Shown here one piece after another: positions 8,559-16,696 of a DNA stretch of 64,000 nucleotides. The position numbers and the translations under genes were made by a program. The notes under the pieces were generated by a model that saw only the letters and a program-made list of their open reading frames with translations, did not search any database and was not told the DNA's origin. The first letter of the stretch is position 1. Every line of letters starts with the position of its first letter. This DNA comes from an uncultured Lachnospiraceae bacterium (GTDB lineage: Bacteria; Bacillota; Clostridia; Lachnospirales; Lachnospiraceae), in contig CAJUNP010000001.1 in the NCBI GenBank assembly GCA_910587935.1, positions 246,337 through 310,336 on the forward strand. The letters run 5' to 3'.

Positions 8559-9849
8559 ATTGAAAAGACTGACCATTTCCTGCATGGTATTTCTGACATT
8601 ACTGGTGCTTCTTTTTGTGGTATATTTGAATCGTTCCAGACTGGAACGGAGAGAAGATTCCCAGGATGAACAGAATTCGCAGCAGGTTGCGCAGGAACAG
8701 AAGGAAACCTTTGAGGGAACCCGGATCGGAAACGATTTATCCGCATTTTTGAATGATGAAGCGTTTTTTGATAAAGAAAAATCAAAATATGAGCAGTATC
8801 TGGAACAGAAAAACACGCTTTCCATGATTCTGACATCCATTGAGAAGGATCTTCGAATTAAGATCGTGAATTTTGACGGCAATGTGGTTACCGGCGAGTC
8901 GTTTACGGTGGACGTGGCCGGAAAGGGCGAGTATACGGATACCGATCAGGACGGAATAATTTATATTCCTTATCTGAAATCCGGCGATTATATGGTTTCC
9001 CTGCAAAAACAGGAGGGCTATACGGTTCCCGAAAACGCCGCCCGGGTGAATGTAAAGGAGCAGGTGGAGTATATCGCTATTGAAGATATTTCCATGCTGA
9101 TTAAGACGGAAGACGAGATTGATCCGTCGGTGGACGATACCGAGCTGAAAGATGTCAGCGACGATACGGACAGAACCGAAGTAAAGAAGCTCCGCTCTCC
9201 GGATGAAAACGCGCATATCGGAATCGACGTATCCAAATGGAACAGGGATATCGATTGGGAAAAGGTAAAGGAAGCCGGAGTGGAATTTGTAATTATCCGC
9301 TGCGGTTACCGGGGATCGACGACCGGAAGCCTGGTTATAGATCCTTATTTTGAAAAAAACATGCACGGAGCCCAGGCGGCGGGATTGAACGTAGGCGTTT
9401 ATTTCTTTACCCAGGCAATTAACGAAGTGGAAGCCGTGGAAGAGGCGAGCATGGTGTTAAGTCTGATCGAGAATCAATACCTTACGTATCCGGTCTTTAT
9501 CGACACGGAGGGCGCCGGCGGGAACGGCCGGGCGGACGCATTGGATGTAGAGACGCGGACAGCCGTATGTAAAGCTTTCTGCGATACCATTTTGAACGCA
9601 GGATATGGAAGCGGCGTTTATGCCAGCAAGAACTGGTATAACAACCGTTTACATACGCAGGAGCTGGAAAAGTATGCGATCTGGATGGCGGAATACCGGG
9701 AAGTTCCTACCTACGAAGGCTACTACAATATGTGGCAGTATACTTCTAAGGGAAAGGTGGACGGAATCGAAGGCAATGTGGATTTGGATATCAGCTATAT
9801 AGATATCTATGCGGGTCAGGAAACGGATCGAAAAAATAAAACGCAGTAG
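8548..9849 (+). CDS. Membrane-anchored GH25 muramidase inside the rhamnose operon
   Basis: This 433-residue protein has a short cytoplasmic start, one membrane helix (about residues 10-28), a charged stalk, the same juxtamembrane beta-domain as the other GH25 here (about 92-190, TSIEKDLRIKI), a second acidic linker and a C-terminal GH25 domain (about 225-425). Acidic active-site residues appear in GIDVSKWN and FIDTEG. ATG at 8548 is preferred over TTG at 8542, because TAGAGG lies at suitable spacing. The gene sits between rfbA and rfbC, so its expression is tied to polymer synthesis. A role in opening peptidoglycan for polymer attachment is inference. Confidence 0.9.
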   Translation: MDSKLKRLTISCMVFLTLLVLLFVVYLNRSRLERREDSQDEQNSQQVAQEQKETFEGTRIGNDLSAFLNDEAFFDKEKSKYEQYLEQKNTLSMILTSIEKDLRIKIVNFDGNVVTGESFTVDVAGKGEYTDTDQDGIIYIPYLKSGDYMVSLQKQEGYTVPENAARVNVKEQVEYIAIEDISMLIKTEDEIDPSVDDTELKDVSDDTDRTEVKKLRSPDENAHIGIDVSKWNRDIDWEKVKEAGVEFVIIRCGYRGSTTGSLVIDPYFEKNMHGAQAAGLNVGVYFFTQAINEVEAVEEASMVLSLIENQYLTYPVFIDTEGAGGNGRADALDVETRTAVCKAFCDTILNAGYGSGVYASKNWYNNRLHTQELEKYAIWMAEYREVPTYEGYYNMWQYTSKGKVDGIEGNVDLDISYIDIYAGQETDRKNKTQ

Positions 9850-9875
9850 CAGTATCGGTATGCAGGAGGAACAAG

Positions 9876-10427
9876 ATGGGAAAAATAACCGTTGAAACAT
9901 GTGAAATTGAAGGACTGAAGATCATTACCCCTGCCGTTTTCGGGGATGCAAGGGGATATTTTATGGAAACGTATAGTGAAAGGGATTTTAAGGAGGCAGG
10001 AATCAACGCGGTTTTTGTACAGGATAACCAGTCCGCTTCTTCGAAAGGCGTCTTACGGGGCCTGCACTTTCAAAAACAGTTTCCGCAGGATAAACTTGTC
10101 CGTGTGGTGCGGGGAGAAGTTTACGATGTGGCCGTGGATTTGCGGGAAGGCTCTCCGACCTTTGGAAAATGGCATGGAGTATATTTAAGCGAAGAAAATA
10201 AAAAACAGTTTTTCGTTCCTAAGAATTTTGCCCACGGTTTTCTGGTTCTTTCGGATTATGCGGAGTTCTGCTATAAATGCTCTGATTTTTATCATCCCGA
10301 CGATGAGGGAGGAATTTTTTATAAGGATCCGGATATCGGTGTAAAATGGCCGATCCCGGAAGGAATGGATCTGATTTTATCTGAGAAGGATACAAAGTGG
10401 GGCGGGATTAAGGAGTTTAGGCGATGA
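9876..10427 (+). CDS. rfbC: dTDP-4-dehydrorhamnose 3,5-epimerase
   Basis: This 183-residue cupin performs the third step of dTDP-L-rhamnose synthesis. The catalytic His lies in VLRGLHFQ; the family segments YDVAVDLR, GSPTFGKW and FAHGFLVLS are intact. AGGAGG precedes the start by 7 bases. Its stop overlaps the start of the exporter permease (ATGA). No rfbD reductase, which would complete the pathway, occurs in this window, so it must be elsewhere in the genome. Confidence 0.95.
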   Translation: MGKITVETCEIEGLKIITPAVFGDARGYFMETYSERDFKEAGINAVFVQDNQSASSKGVLRGLHFQKQFPQDKLVRVVRGEVYDVAVDLREGSPTFGKWHGVYLSEENKKQFFVPKNFAHGFLVLSDYAEFCYKCSDFYHPDDEGGIFYKDPDIGVKWPIPEGMDLILSEKDTKWGGIKEFRR

Positions 10428-11404
10428 AGCGAATAAAAATCGGGAAATCCGCCGCAATTATTTCTTTCTGCGCTGTGGCGGCCGTTTGGGGACTTGTGAT
10501 CGTACTGCATCATAATCCCCTGGCGGTCATGCGTGAGGAGATAACGAAAAAAATTATCTCCTGCGTCATTCTGGCGGCGGCCTGCCTTCTGTTCGGCCTT
10601 TTGTATGATAAAATTACGGTTCTGCCCGTAGAACTGTATCAAAACAGAAGGCTGATCTGGAAGCTTGCCAAAAACGATTTTAAGAAACGGTACGCGGGTT
10701 CTTACCTGGGAGCCGTCTGGGCTATGATCCAGCCGGTCGTTACGGTATTTATGTACTGGTTTGTGTTTGATAAGCTTGGTTTTATGCGTGGCGGCACGGA
10801 TGTGCCCTACGTATTATTTTTGACGGCCGGTCTTGTGCCCTGGTTCTACTTCAGCGAGGCTCTTACCAACGGAACAATGGCTCTTTTGGAATACAATTAT
10901 CTGGTAAAAAAAGTAGTATTTAAAATCAGTATTCTGCCCATTATTAAAATTATCGGGGCGACCTTTATCCATGCTTTTTTTATTGCCGTGATGCTGATCA
11001 TTTCCTGTATATACGGTTATTTCCCGACCCTGTATACTCTGCAGATTTTCTATTACAGCTTTTGCCTGTTTATTTTTGTGCTGGCGCTTTGCTATACGAC
11101 CTGCGCGGTGGTTGTGTTTTTCCGGGATTTATCCCAGATCATCAATATTATTCTCCAGATCGGAATGTGGGCGACGCCGATTTTATGGAATATTGAGAGT
11201 ATTGAGGGGATATGGCTTACCGTATTTAAGATTAACCCGCTTGTGTATATTGTAAGCGGTTACCGCAGCGCCCTTTACGGACGGGAATGGTTCTGGCAGG
11301 ATTTTTATTCTACCGTTTATTTCTGGATTGTGACGGTAGTGCTGTTTCTGATGGGAGCCGTAATTTTTAAACGGCTGAAGGTGCATTTTGCGGACGTAAT
11401 GTAA
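10424..11404 (+). CDS. ABC-type polysaccharide exporter permease (Wzm/TagG-like)
   Basis: This 326-residue membrane protein has two extra N-terminal helices (about residues 8-27 and 40-60) followed by the six-helix ABC-2 core. The cytoplasmic amphipathic segment KNDFKKRYAGSYLGAVWA is typical of O-antigen and teichoic-acid exporters. It would pair with the ATPase encoded one base downstream to carry a lipid-linked glycan across the membrane. The 4-base overlap with rfbC indicates translational coupling. The extra N-terminal helices make it longer than typical family members (about 260-280 residues). Confidence 0.92.
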   Translation: MKRIKIGKSAAIISFCAVAAVWGLVIVLHHNPLAVMREEITKKIISCVILAAACLLFGLLYDKITVLPVELYQNRRLIWKLAKNDFKKRYAGSYLGAVWAMIQPVVTVFMYWFVFDKLGFMRGGTDVPYVLFLTAGLVPWFYFSEALTNGTMALLEYNYLVKKVVFKISILPIIKIIGATFIHAFFIAVMLIISCIYGYFPTLYTLQIFYYSFCLFIFVLALCYTTCAVVVFFRDLSQIINIILQIGMWATPILWNIESIEGIWLTVFKINPLVYIVSGYRSALYGREWFWQDFYSTVYFWIVTVVLFLMGAVIFKRLKVHFADVM

Positions 11405-11405
11405 G

Positions 11406-12731
11406 ATGGAGAAAAAGGAACGTTTGGAAGGGCGGGGTTCTTTGGATATGGATGAAAAGAAGACGGCGATCCGCGTCAGCGATCTCGTAAAAATATATAA
11501 GCTTTATGATAAACCAGGCGACCGCTTAAAGGAAGCCTTTGGATTTGCAAAAGGCCGCCACAGGCAGCATTACGCCTTAAACGGCGTCAGCCTGGCGATA
11601 CATCAGGGCGAGACGGTAGGCATTATCGGAACAAACGGTTCCGGTAAATCCACAATCCTGAAAATCATTACCGGGGTTTTAAATCCCACGGCGGGCCAGG
11701 TGGAAGTGAACGGACGAATTTCCGCGCTGCTGGAGCTGGGAGCCGGATTTAATATGGAATATAACGGAATCGAGAATATTTACTTAAACGGTACGATGAT
11801 TGGATTTTCCGAAAAAGAAATTGACGAAAAGCTGCAGGATATTCTGGATTTTGCAGATATAGGAGATTATGTAAATCAACCTGTCAAAACGTATTCCAGC
11901 GGTATGTTTGTGCGTCTGGCCTTTGCCGTGGCAATCAACATTGAACCGGAGATATTGATTGTAGACGAAGCGTTAAGCGTAGGCGACGTATTTTTTCAGG
12001 CAAAGTGCTATCACAAATTTGAAGAATTTAAGAAGCTGGGTAAAACCATCGTGTTTGTCAGCCATGACCTGAGCAGCATCAGCAAATACTGCGACCGGGT
12101 AATTTTGCTGAATAAAGGAACGAAATTGGGAGAAGGATCTCCAAAGGAAATGATCGACGCCTATAAGCGGGTGCTGGTGGGGCAGTACGAACAGCCGGAG
12201 GAATCGGCTTTTGGCACGGACGGCGGGTATAATCTTTTACATGACAAACAGCTTCGCGACGCGGCGCAAAAGGCAGGCGGCGTGAATCCGGAACTTTTGG
12301 AATATGGAACAAAAGCCGCGGAAATTGAAGAATATTACATTACCGATGATGCGGGAGTGCGTTCCAGCGCGGTGGTAAAGGGCGGCGCCTTTCAGATCCA
12401 CATGAAGGTGCGTTTCAGCCAGGATGTGCCGGCGCCGATTTTTGCTTTTTCTTTTAAAAATGTAATCGGCGTGGAAATTACCGGAACCAACACCATGGCA
12501 GAGAAAGCGTTTCTGGAAAGCGTGAAGGCGGGAGAAGTAAAGGAGATAACGTTTACCCAGAAAATGAGCCTGCAGGGCGGAGAATACCTGTTATCCCTGG
12601 GAGTTACCGGCTATGAGGGCGATCGGTTTGAGGTTTACCACCGGTTATACGACGTATTAAATATAACGGTAATATCCGATAAGAATACGGTGGGTTATTA
12701 TGATATGGATTCGGAAATTTGTGTTAAATAG
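11406..12731 (+). CDS. ABC exporter ATPase with C-terminal carbohydrate-binding domain (Wzt-like)
   Basis: This 441-residue protein has an N-terminal ATPase: Walker A GTNGSGKST, signature YSSGM, Walker B EILIVDEA and H-loop VSHD. A linker follows, then a beta-sandwich tail (about residues 300-440) of the Wzt C-terminal type. In Gram-negative O-antigen systems that tail recognises the modified non-reducing end of a finished chain. The neighbouring gene encodes a methyltransferase-kinase-like protein that could make such an end. An alternative internal start (MDMDEKK, about residue 15) is possible. Confidence 0.92.
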   Translation: MEKKERLEGRGSLDMDEKKTAIRVSDLVKIYKLYDKPGDRLKEAFGFAKGRHRQHYALNGVSLAIHQGETVGIIGTNGSGKSTILKIITGVLNPTAGQVEVNGRISALLELGAGFNMEYNGIENIYLNGTMIGFSEKEIDEKLQDILDFADIGDYVNQPVKTYSSGMFVRLAFAVAINIEPEILIVDEALSVGDVFFQAKCYHKFEEFKKLGKTIVFVSHDLSSISKYCDRVILLNKGTKLGEGSPKEMIDAYKRVLVGQYEQPEESAFGTDGGYNLLHDKQLRDAAQKAGGVNPELLEYGTKAAEIEEYYITDDAGVRSSAVVKGGAFQIHMKVRFSQDVPAPIFAFSFKNVIGVEITGTNTMAEKAFLESVKAGEVKEITFTQKMSLQGGEYLLSLGVTGYEGDRFEVYHRLYDVLNITVISDKNTVGYYDMDSEICVK

Positions 12732-12758
12732 AGGAAGTTTGGAAGAGGAACGGTTTGC

Positions 12759-14831
12759 ATGACAGAACAGATTGGAAAAGTGAAACTGGATTATTCGCAC
12801 TATCCCGGACAGGACTTTTATTGTGACGGCGCTGTGGAGGACGAACTTTTAGAGATTGTGAAGCGCTGCCGGAAAGACGAATATCCACGGATCATAGAGG
12901 AAAAGGCCGACTGGCCCGTGCTTTATCATTTATCGGCCCAAAGAGAAAACATTATCGATTGGATTCCCTTTGGGAAAACGGACAGGGTTTTGGAGATCGG
13001 TTCCGGCTGCGGCGCCATTACGGGAGCGCTTTCCCGGAAAGCCGGCAGCGTCACCTGTGTGGAGCTTTCCAAAAAGCGCAGTCTGGTTAATGCGTACCGC
13101 AACAGAGAATGTGACAATGTAACGATTCACGTAGGCAATTTTAAAGATATTGAACCGACGCTGCCCTGCGATTATGATTATATCTGTCTGATCGGCGTGT
13201 TTGAGTACGGACAGAGTTATATGGGTACGGATACGCCCTATGAAGATTTCCTGAAAATCATACAAAAACACTTAAACGATAAAGGAAGGCTTCTGATTGC
13301 CATTGAAAATAAGCTTGGTATGAAGTATTTTGCCGGCTGCCGGGAGGACCATCTTGGCAGTTATTTTACCGGCATTGAGAATTATCCGGGCGGGGGCGGT
13401 GTGCGCACATTTTCCAGAGCGGGACTGGAACGGATTTTCAGGTCTGCCGGCATAACACGGTATCATTTTTATTATCCCTATCCGGATTACAAATTTATGA
13501 CGTCCCTGTATTCGGATGAATATCTGCCGAAGAAAGGGGAGCTTTACAATAATCTTCGCAATTTTGACCGGGACAGGATGCTTTTGTTTGATGAGAAAAA
13601 TGCTTTTGACAGCGTTCTGGAGGACGGCTATTTCGACATTTTTTCCAATTCCTATTTAGCTGTGGCGGGCGAGCCTTTTTCGGTAAAATATGTAAAATGT
13701 TCCAATGACCGTGCGCCGGAATATGCCGTGCATACACAGATCCTGCAGGATGAAAACGGAAAACGGCAGGTGCGCAAGCTTCCCGTGACGCCTGAGGCAA
13801 ACGCGCATATTTTCAACATGAAGACGGCTTACGACGGCCTGTGTGAAAGATATCGGGGAAGCTCTCTTTCCGTTAATTCCTGTGTCATAGCACAGGAGAC
13901 TCTTCCTTATGCGGAATTTGACTATGTGCAGGGAAGGACGCTTGCAGAGCTGCTGGACGACTGTCTCAAAAGAGAAGACCAGGCGGGGTTTGAAAGACTA
14001 TTCCGCAAGTATGTCGAAAAGATCAGCTTTAATCCCGAATATCCGGTGAGCGATTACGATCTGGTGTTTTCCAATATACTGGTGGATGGAGATACCTGGA
14101 CCGTGATCGATTATGAATGGACCTTTGCGAAAAAAACGGAACCCCGCGAACTGGCTTTCCGGGCATTTTACTGCTATCTGCTGGAGGATGAAAAGCGGGC
14201 AAAGGCGGATATGGGTTTTGTATTAAAGGAACTGCATATAACCGAAGAGGAGGCACAGCTTTACAAAGAGCGGGAAACGGCCTTCCAGAAATATGTGACG
14301 GGTAACGGTCGTTCCCTGGCGGAAATGCGCGAGTTGATCGGGCATCCCGTTTTGCGGCCGGTGGCCATGGAGGCCCAGGGAGCGGAGCCTGCCAGGCGCG
14401 TACAGGTATATCTGGACAGGGGAAACGGTTACAGGGAAGAGGATTCCTACTTTGTAAAGGATGCATATAAAGGGCCGGGGCAGCTTTCCTTTGAAGTGCG
14501 GGTGGAGAGCGGTATTACCGGAGTACGGATCGATCCGGCGATGGAACCCTGTCTTGTCAAAATACGTGAAATTGTCTGGAATCAGGAAACGGTTCAGCTG
14601 GAAAGCAGGAAAAAAATGACTGCTAACGGCCGGATTTTTAAAGACTCCGAAGGAAAAACCGGGTATCCGTGTATTGTATTTCCTACACAGGACCCGAATC
14701 TTAATATCCGTCTGGAAGGGATGAAACGGCAGGCGGAAAACGTGCTATCCGTCAGGCTGGAGGTTGTCAGCCTTCCGTTTGCCGTTGCGAAGGACTTGGC
14801 GGGAGCCGGAAAAAAGCGGATCTTTTTGTGA
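12759..14831 (+). CDS. Fused methyltransferase and kinase-like protein, WbdD-like candidate chain terminator
   Basis: This 690-residue protein has three parts. Residues about 60-240 are a class I SAM methyltransferase with motif I VLEIGSGCGAITGAL and an acidic motif II CVELSKK. Residues about 300-520 resemble an aminoglycoside-phosphotransferase-type kinase, with a possible Lys in RQVRKL, the catalytic-loop pattern DYDLVFSN (near residue 430) and a metal-binding IDYEW (near 452). Residues about 550-690 form a beta-rich tail of a kind often attached to glycan enzymes. The methyltransferase-kinase order matches WbdD, which caps O-antigen chains exported by Wzm/Wzt. Position directly after a Wzt with a binding tail supports that role; the chemistry is not proven from sequence. 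Confidence 0.75.
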   Translation: MTEQIGKVKLDYSHYPGQDFYCDGAVEDELLEIVKRCRKDEYPRIIEEKADWPVLYHLSAQRENIIDWIPFGKTDRVLEIGSGCGAITGALSRKAGSVTCVELSKKRSLVNAYRNRECDNVTIHVGNFKDIEPTLPCDYDYICLIGVFEYGQSYMGTDTPYEDFLKIIQKHLNDKGRLLIAIENKLGMKYFAGCREDHLGSYFTGIENYPGGGGVRTFSRAGLERIFRSAGITRYHFYYPYPDYKFMTSLYSDEYLPKKGELYNNLRNFDRDRMLLFDEKNAFDSVLEDGYFDIFSNSYLAVAGEPFSVKYVKCSNDRAPEYAVHTQILQDENGKRQVRKLPVTPEANAHIFNMKTAYDGLCERYRGSSLSVNSCVIAQETLPYAEFDYVQGRTLAELLDDCLKREDQAGFERLFRKYVEKISFNPEYPVSDYDLVFSNILVDGDTWTVIDYEWTFAKKTEPRELAFRAFYCYLLEDEKRAKADMGFVLKELHITEEEAQLYKERETAFQKYVTGNGRSLAEMRELIGHPVLRPVAMEAQGAEPARRVQVYLDRGNGYREEDSYFVKDAYKGPGQLSFEVRVESGITGVRIDPAMEPCLVKIREIVWNQETVQLESRKKMTANGRIFKDSEGKTGYPCIVFPTQDPNLNIRLEGMKRQAENVLSVRLEVVSLPFAVAKDLAGAGKKRIFL

Positions 14832-14839
14832 GGTGCAGG

Positions 14840-16678
14840 ATGGGACTGAAAGATATTCTCAAACGGCCGGTGATCAACCGATGCAGACGTATTTATGAAA
14901 AGCGGCGTCATGCGTGCCTGGGCACTCTGGAGGAATATCTGGAAAAACCGGGCGTTTCGCCGGTTTTGGAATTTGGGGAATTACAGGCATCATGCGTGCC
15001 TGAGCAGGAGCTGCTTTTTATTACCGCGGCTGCCGGAGAAATGGTAAGCGGGGCGGAAAAAATTTTTGCCCGCTTCTTTTACGAGCATCCGGGATGTGTG
15101 GTCGCCTATTGTGACGAGGTTCTAAAAAACGGTGAAAAAACGATGTTTAAGCCGGACTGGTCTCCGGATACTTTTCTGGACCATTTCTATTTCGGAGGTT
15201 TGATTGCGGTCCGAAGATCGGCAGTTCCTCCCGCTTCTTTGGAGTTTTTTTCGGATAAAACGGATTTTTCCGGTAAAACAGAACTTCTCCGGAAGCTTTG
15301 TTATGATTTAATTGATAAAAACGGAGGATTTAACAGACGGGAAGTGGTGGCGCATATTCCCATGGTTTTGTTCCGGCGTGAAAGCGGTGAGCCGGAATCT
15401 ACGGAGCCGTTTTTGCGCCGGGAGGAACGGACAGCCTTTGACGTGTCCGTTATTATTCCTTCTAAGGATCATCCTGCGTTACTGGAGACCTGCGTCCGCT
15501 CCCTGCGCAAAACCACGGAAGGTGTGCAGCTTGAAATCGTGGTGGTGGATAACGGGAGCACGGAGGAAAACCGCCTGCGGTCGGAAGCGTTATCGCAGGA
15601 GCTTTCCTTTCGATATGTGTACCGGCCCATGCCATTTCATTTTTCAAAAATGTGCAATTTGGGAGCGCAGTATGCAAAAAGCGAACTGGTTCTTTTTTTA
15701 AACGACGATATAGAATGTATTACGCCCGGATGGCTTACGGCCATGTGCAGAGTAGCGGAGCGGGAACATGTGGGAGCCGTAGGATGTAAACTGTTGTATC
15801 CCGACGGAAAACGGATTCAGCACACGGGAGTGGCCAATCTTCCCATCGGCCCGGTGCACAAGCTGCAGTTTTTGCCGGATCAGGAGACTTATTACGGCGG
15901 CTATAACCGGGGGGTGCGCAACGTGCTGGCCGTTACGGGAGCCTGTATGCTGATACGCCGCCGGCTTTATCTGGACTGCGGCGGTATGTCGGAAGAACTG
16001 GCGGTGGCCTTTAACGATGTGGAGCTGTGTTTCCGGCTGTACGAGCGGGGATACTATCAGGCGGTGGTGCAGGATTATCCCCTGGTGCATCATGAATCCT
16101 TCAGCCGGGGAGACGACGAGACGACGGAAAAGTGGATGCGCCTGATGCGGGAGCGGGAAATTTTGTACCGCCTGCATCCGGGACTTGAGGGAACGGATCC
16201 CTTTTACAGTATTCATTTAAACCGGACCGGACTTGACAGCCGGATTCTGCCGGCATACCTGGAAGGCAGGCAGGAAAAAGAAAAAATTCCGGCGGGGAAG
16301 CTTAAAATGGGAATCCCTGCGGAGGCTAGAGAAGACGGATGCGTGCTTCTGCGCGTGGAAATCTGCAGTGGGCTGCAGCTTTACGGATACGGGGTGGTGC
16401 TTGGTTCCGACAACGCGCTTTTTGAAAAGGAACTGCTGTTGAAAAGTACGGCGGAGACGGAAACTGTTTACCGGATTCCTTTTTCGGGCCGGTACCGTTC
16501 GGATCTGGAGGCCAATATGCCGGATCAGATCCGCGTAGGCATGTCCGGATTCTGGGTGGATTTGGCGCAGGCAGGACTGCCGGCGGGGATTTACGGAATC
16601 GGCATGTACGCTAAAGATTTGACAGGACACACCAAGTTATATTGTTTTTGCAGCAGACAACTGGAAATTACGGAGTGA
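14840..16678 (+). CDS. GT2 glycosyltransferase with degenerate first domain
   Basis: This 612-residue protein has an active-looking GT2 domain at about residues 200-460 (VIIPSKDH, VVDNGS, metal site LNDDIE, acceptor-side FNDVELCF and HHES). Before it lies a remnant of another GT2 domain (YCDE, FKPDWSPD, VLFRR). The remnant keeps the acceptor half but has lost the nucleotide-binding half. A beta-rich tail (about 465-612) follows. ATG at 14840 has AGGTG upstream; a GTG at 14828 overlaps the previous stop and lacks a good site. The domain layout is that of the next gene with its first domain decayed. Confidence 0.85.
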   Translation: MGLKDILKRPVINRCRRIYEKRRHACLGTLEEYLEKPGVSPVLEFGELQASCVPEQELLFITAAAGEMVSGAEKIFARFFYEHPGCVVAYCDEVLKNGEKTMFKPDWSPDTFLDHFYFGGLIAVRRSAVPPASLEFFSDKTDFSGKTELLRKLCYDLIDKNGGFNRREVVAHIPMVLFRRESGEPESTEPFLRREERTAFDVSVIIPSKDHPALLETCVRSLRKTTEGVQLEIVVVDNGSTEENRLRSEALSQELSFRYVYRPMPFHFSKMCNLGAQYAKSELVLFLNDDIECITPGWLTAMCRVAEREHVGAVGCKLLYPDGKRIQHTGVANLPIGPVHKLQFLPDQETYYGGYNRGVRNVLAVTGACMLIRRRLYLDCGGMSEELAVAFNDVELCFRLYERGYYQAVVQDYPLVHHESFSRGDDETTEKWMRLMREREILYRLHPGLEGTDPFYSIHLNRTGLDSRILPAYLEGRQEKEKIPAGKLKMGIPAEAREDGCVLLRVEICSGLQLYGYGVVLGSDNALFEKELLLKSTAETETVYRIPFSGRYRSDLEANMPDQIRVGMSGFWVDLAQAGLPAGIYGIGMYAKDLTGHTKLYCFCSRQLEITE

Positions 16679-16696
16679 AGCGGAAAGGAAAAAAAA

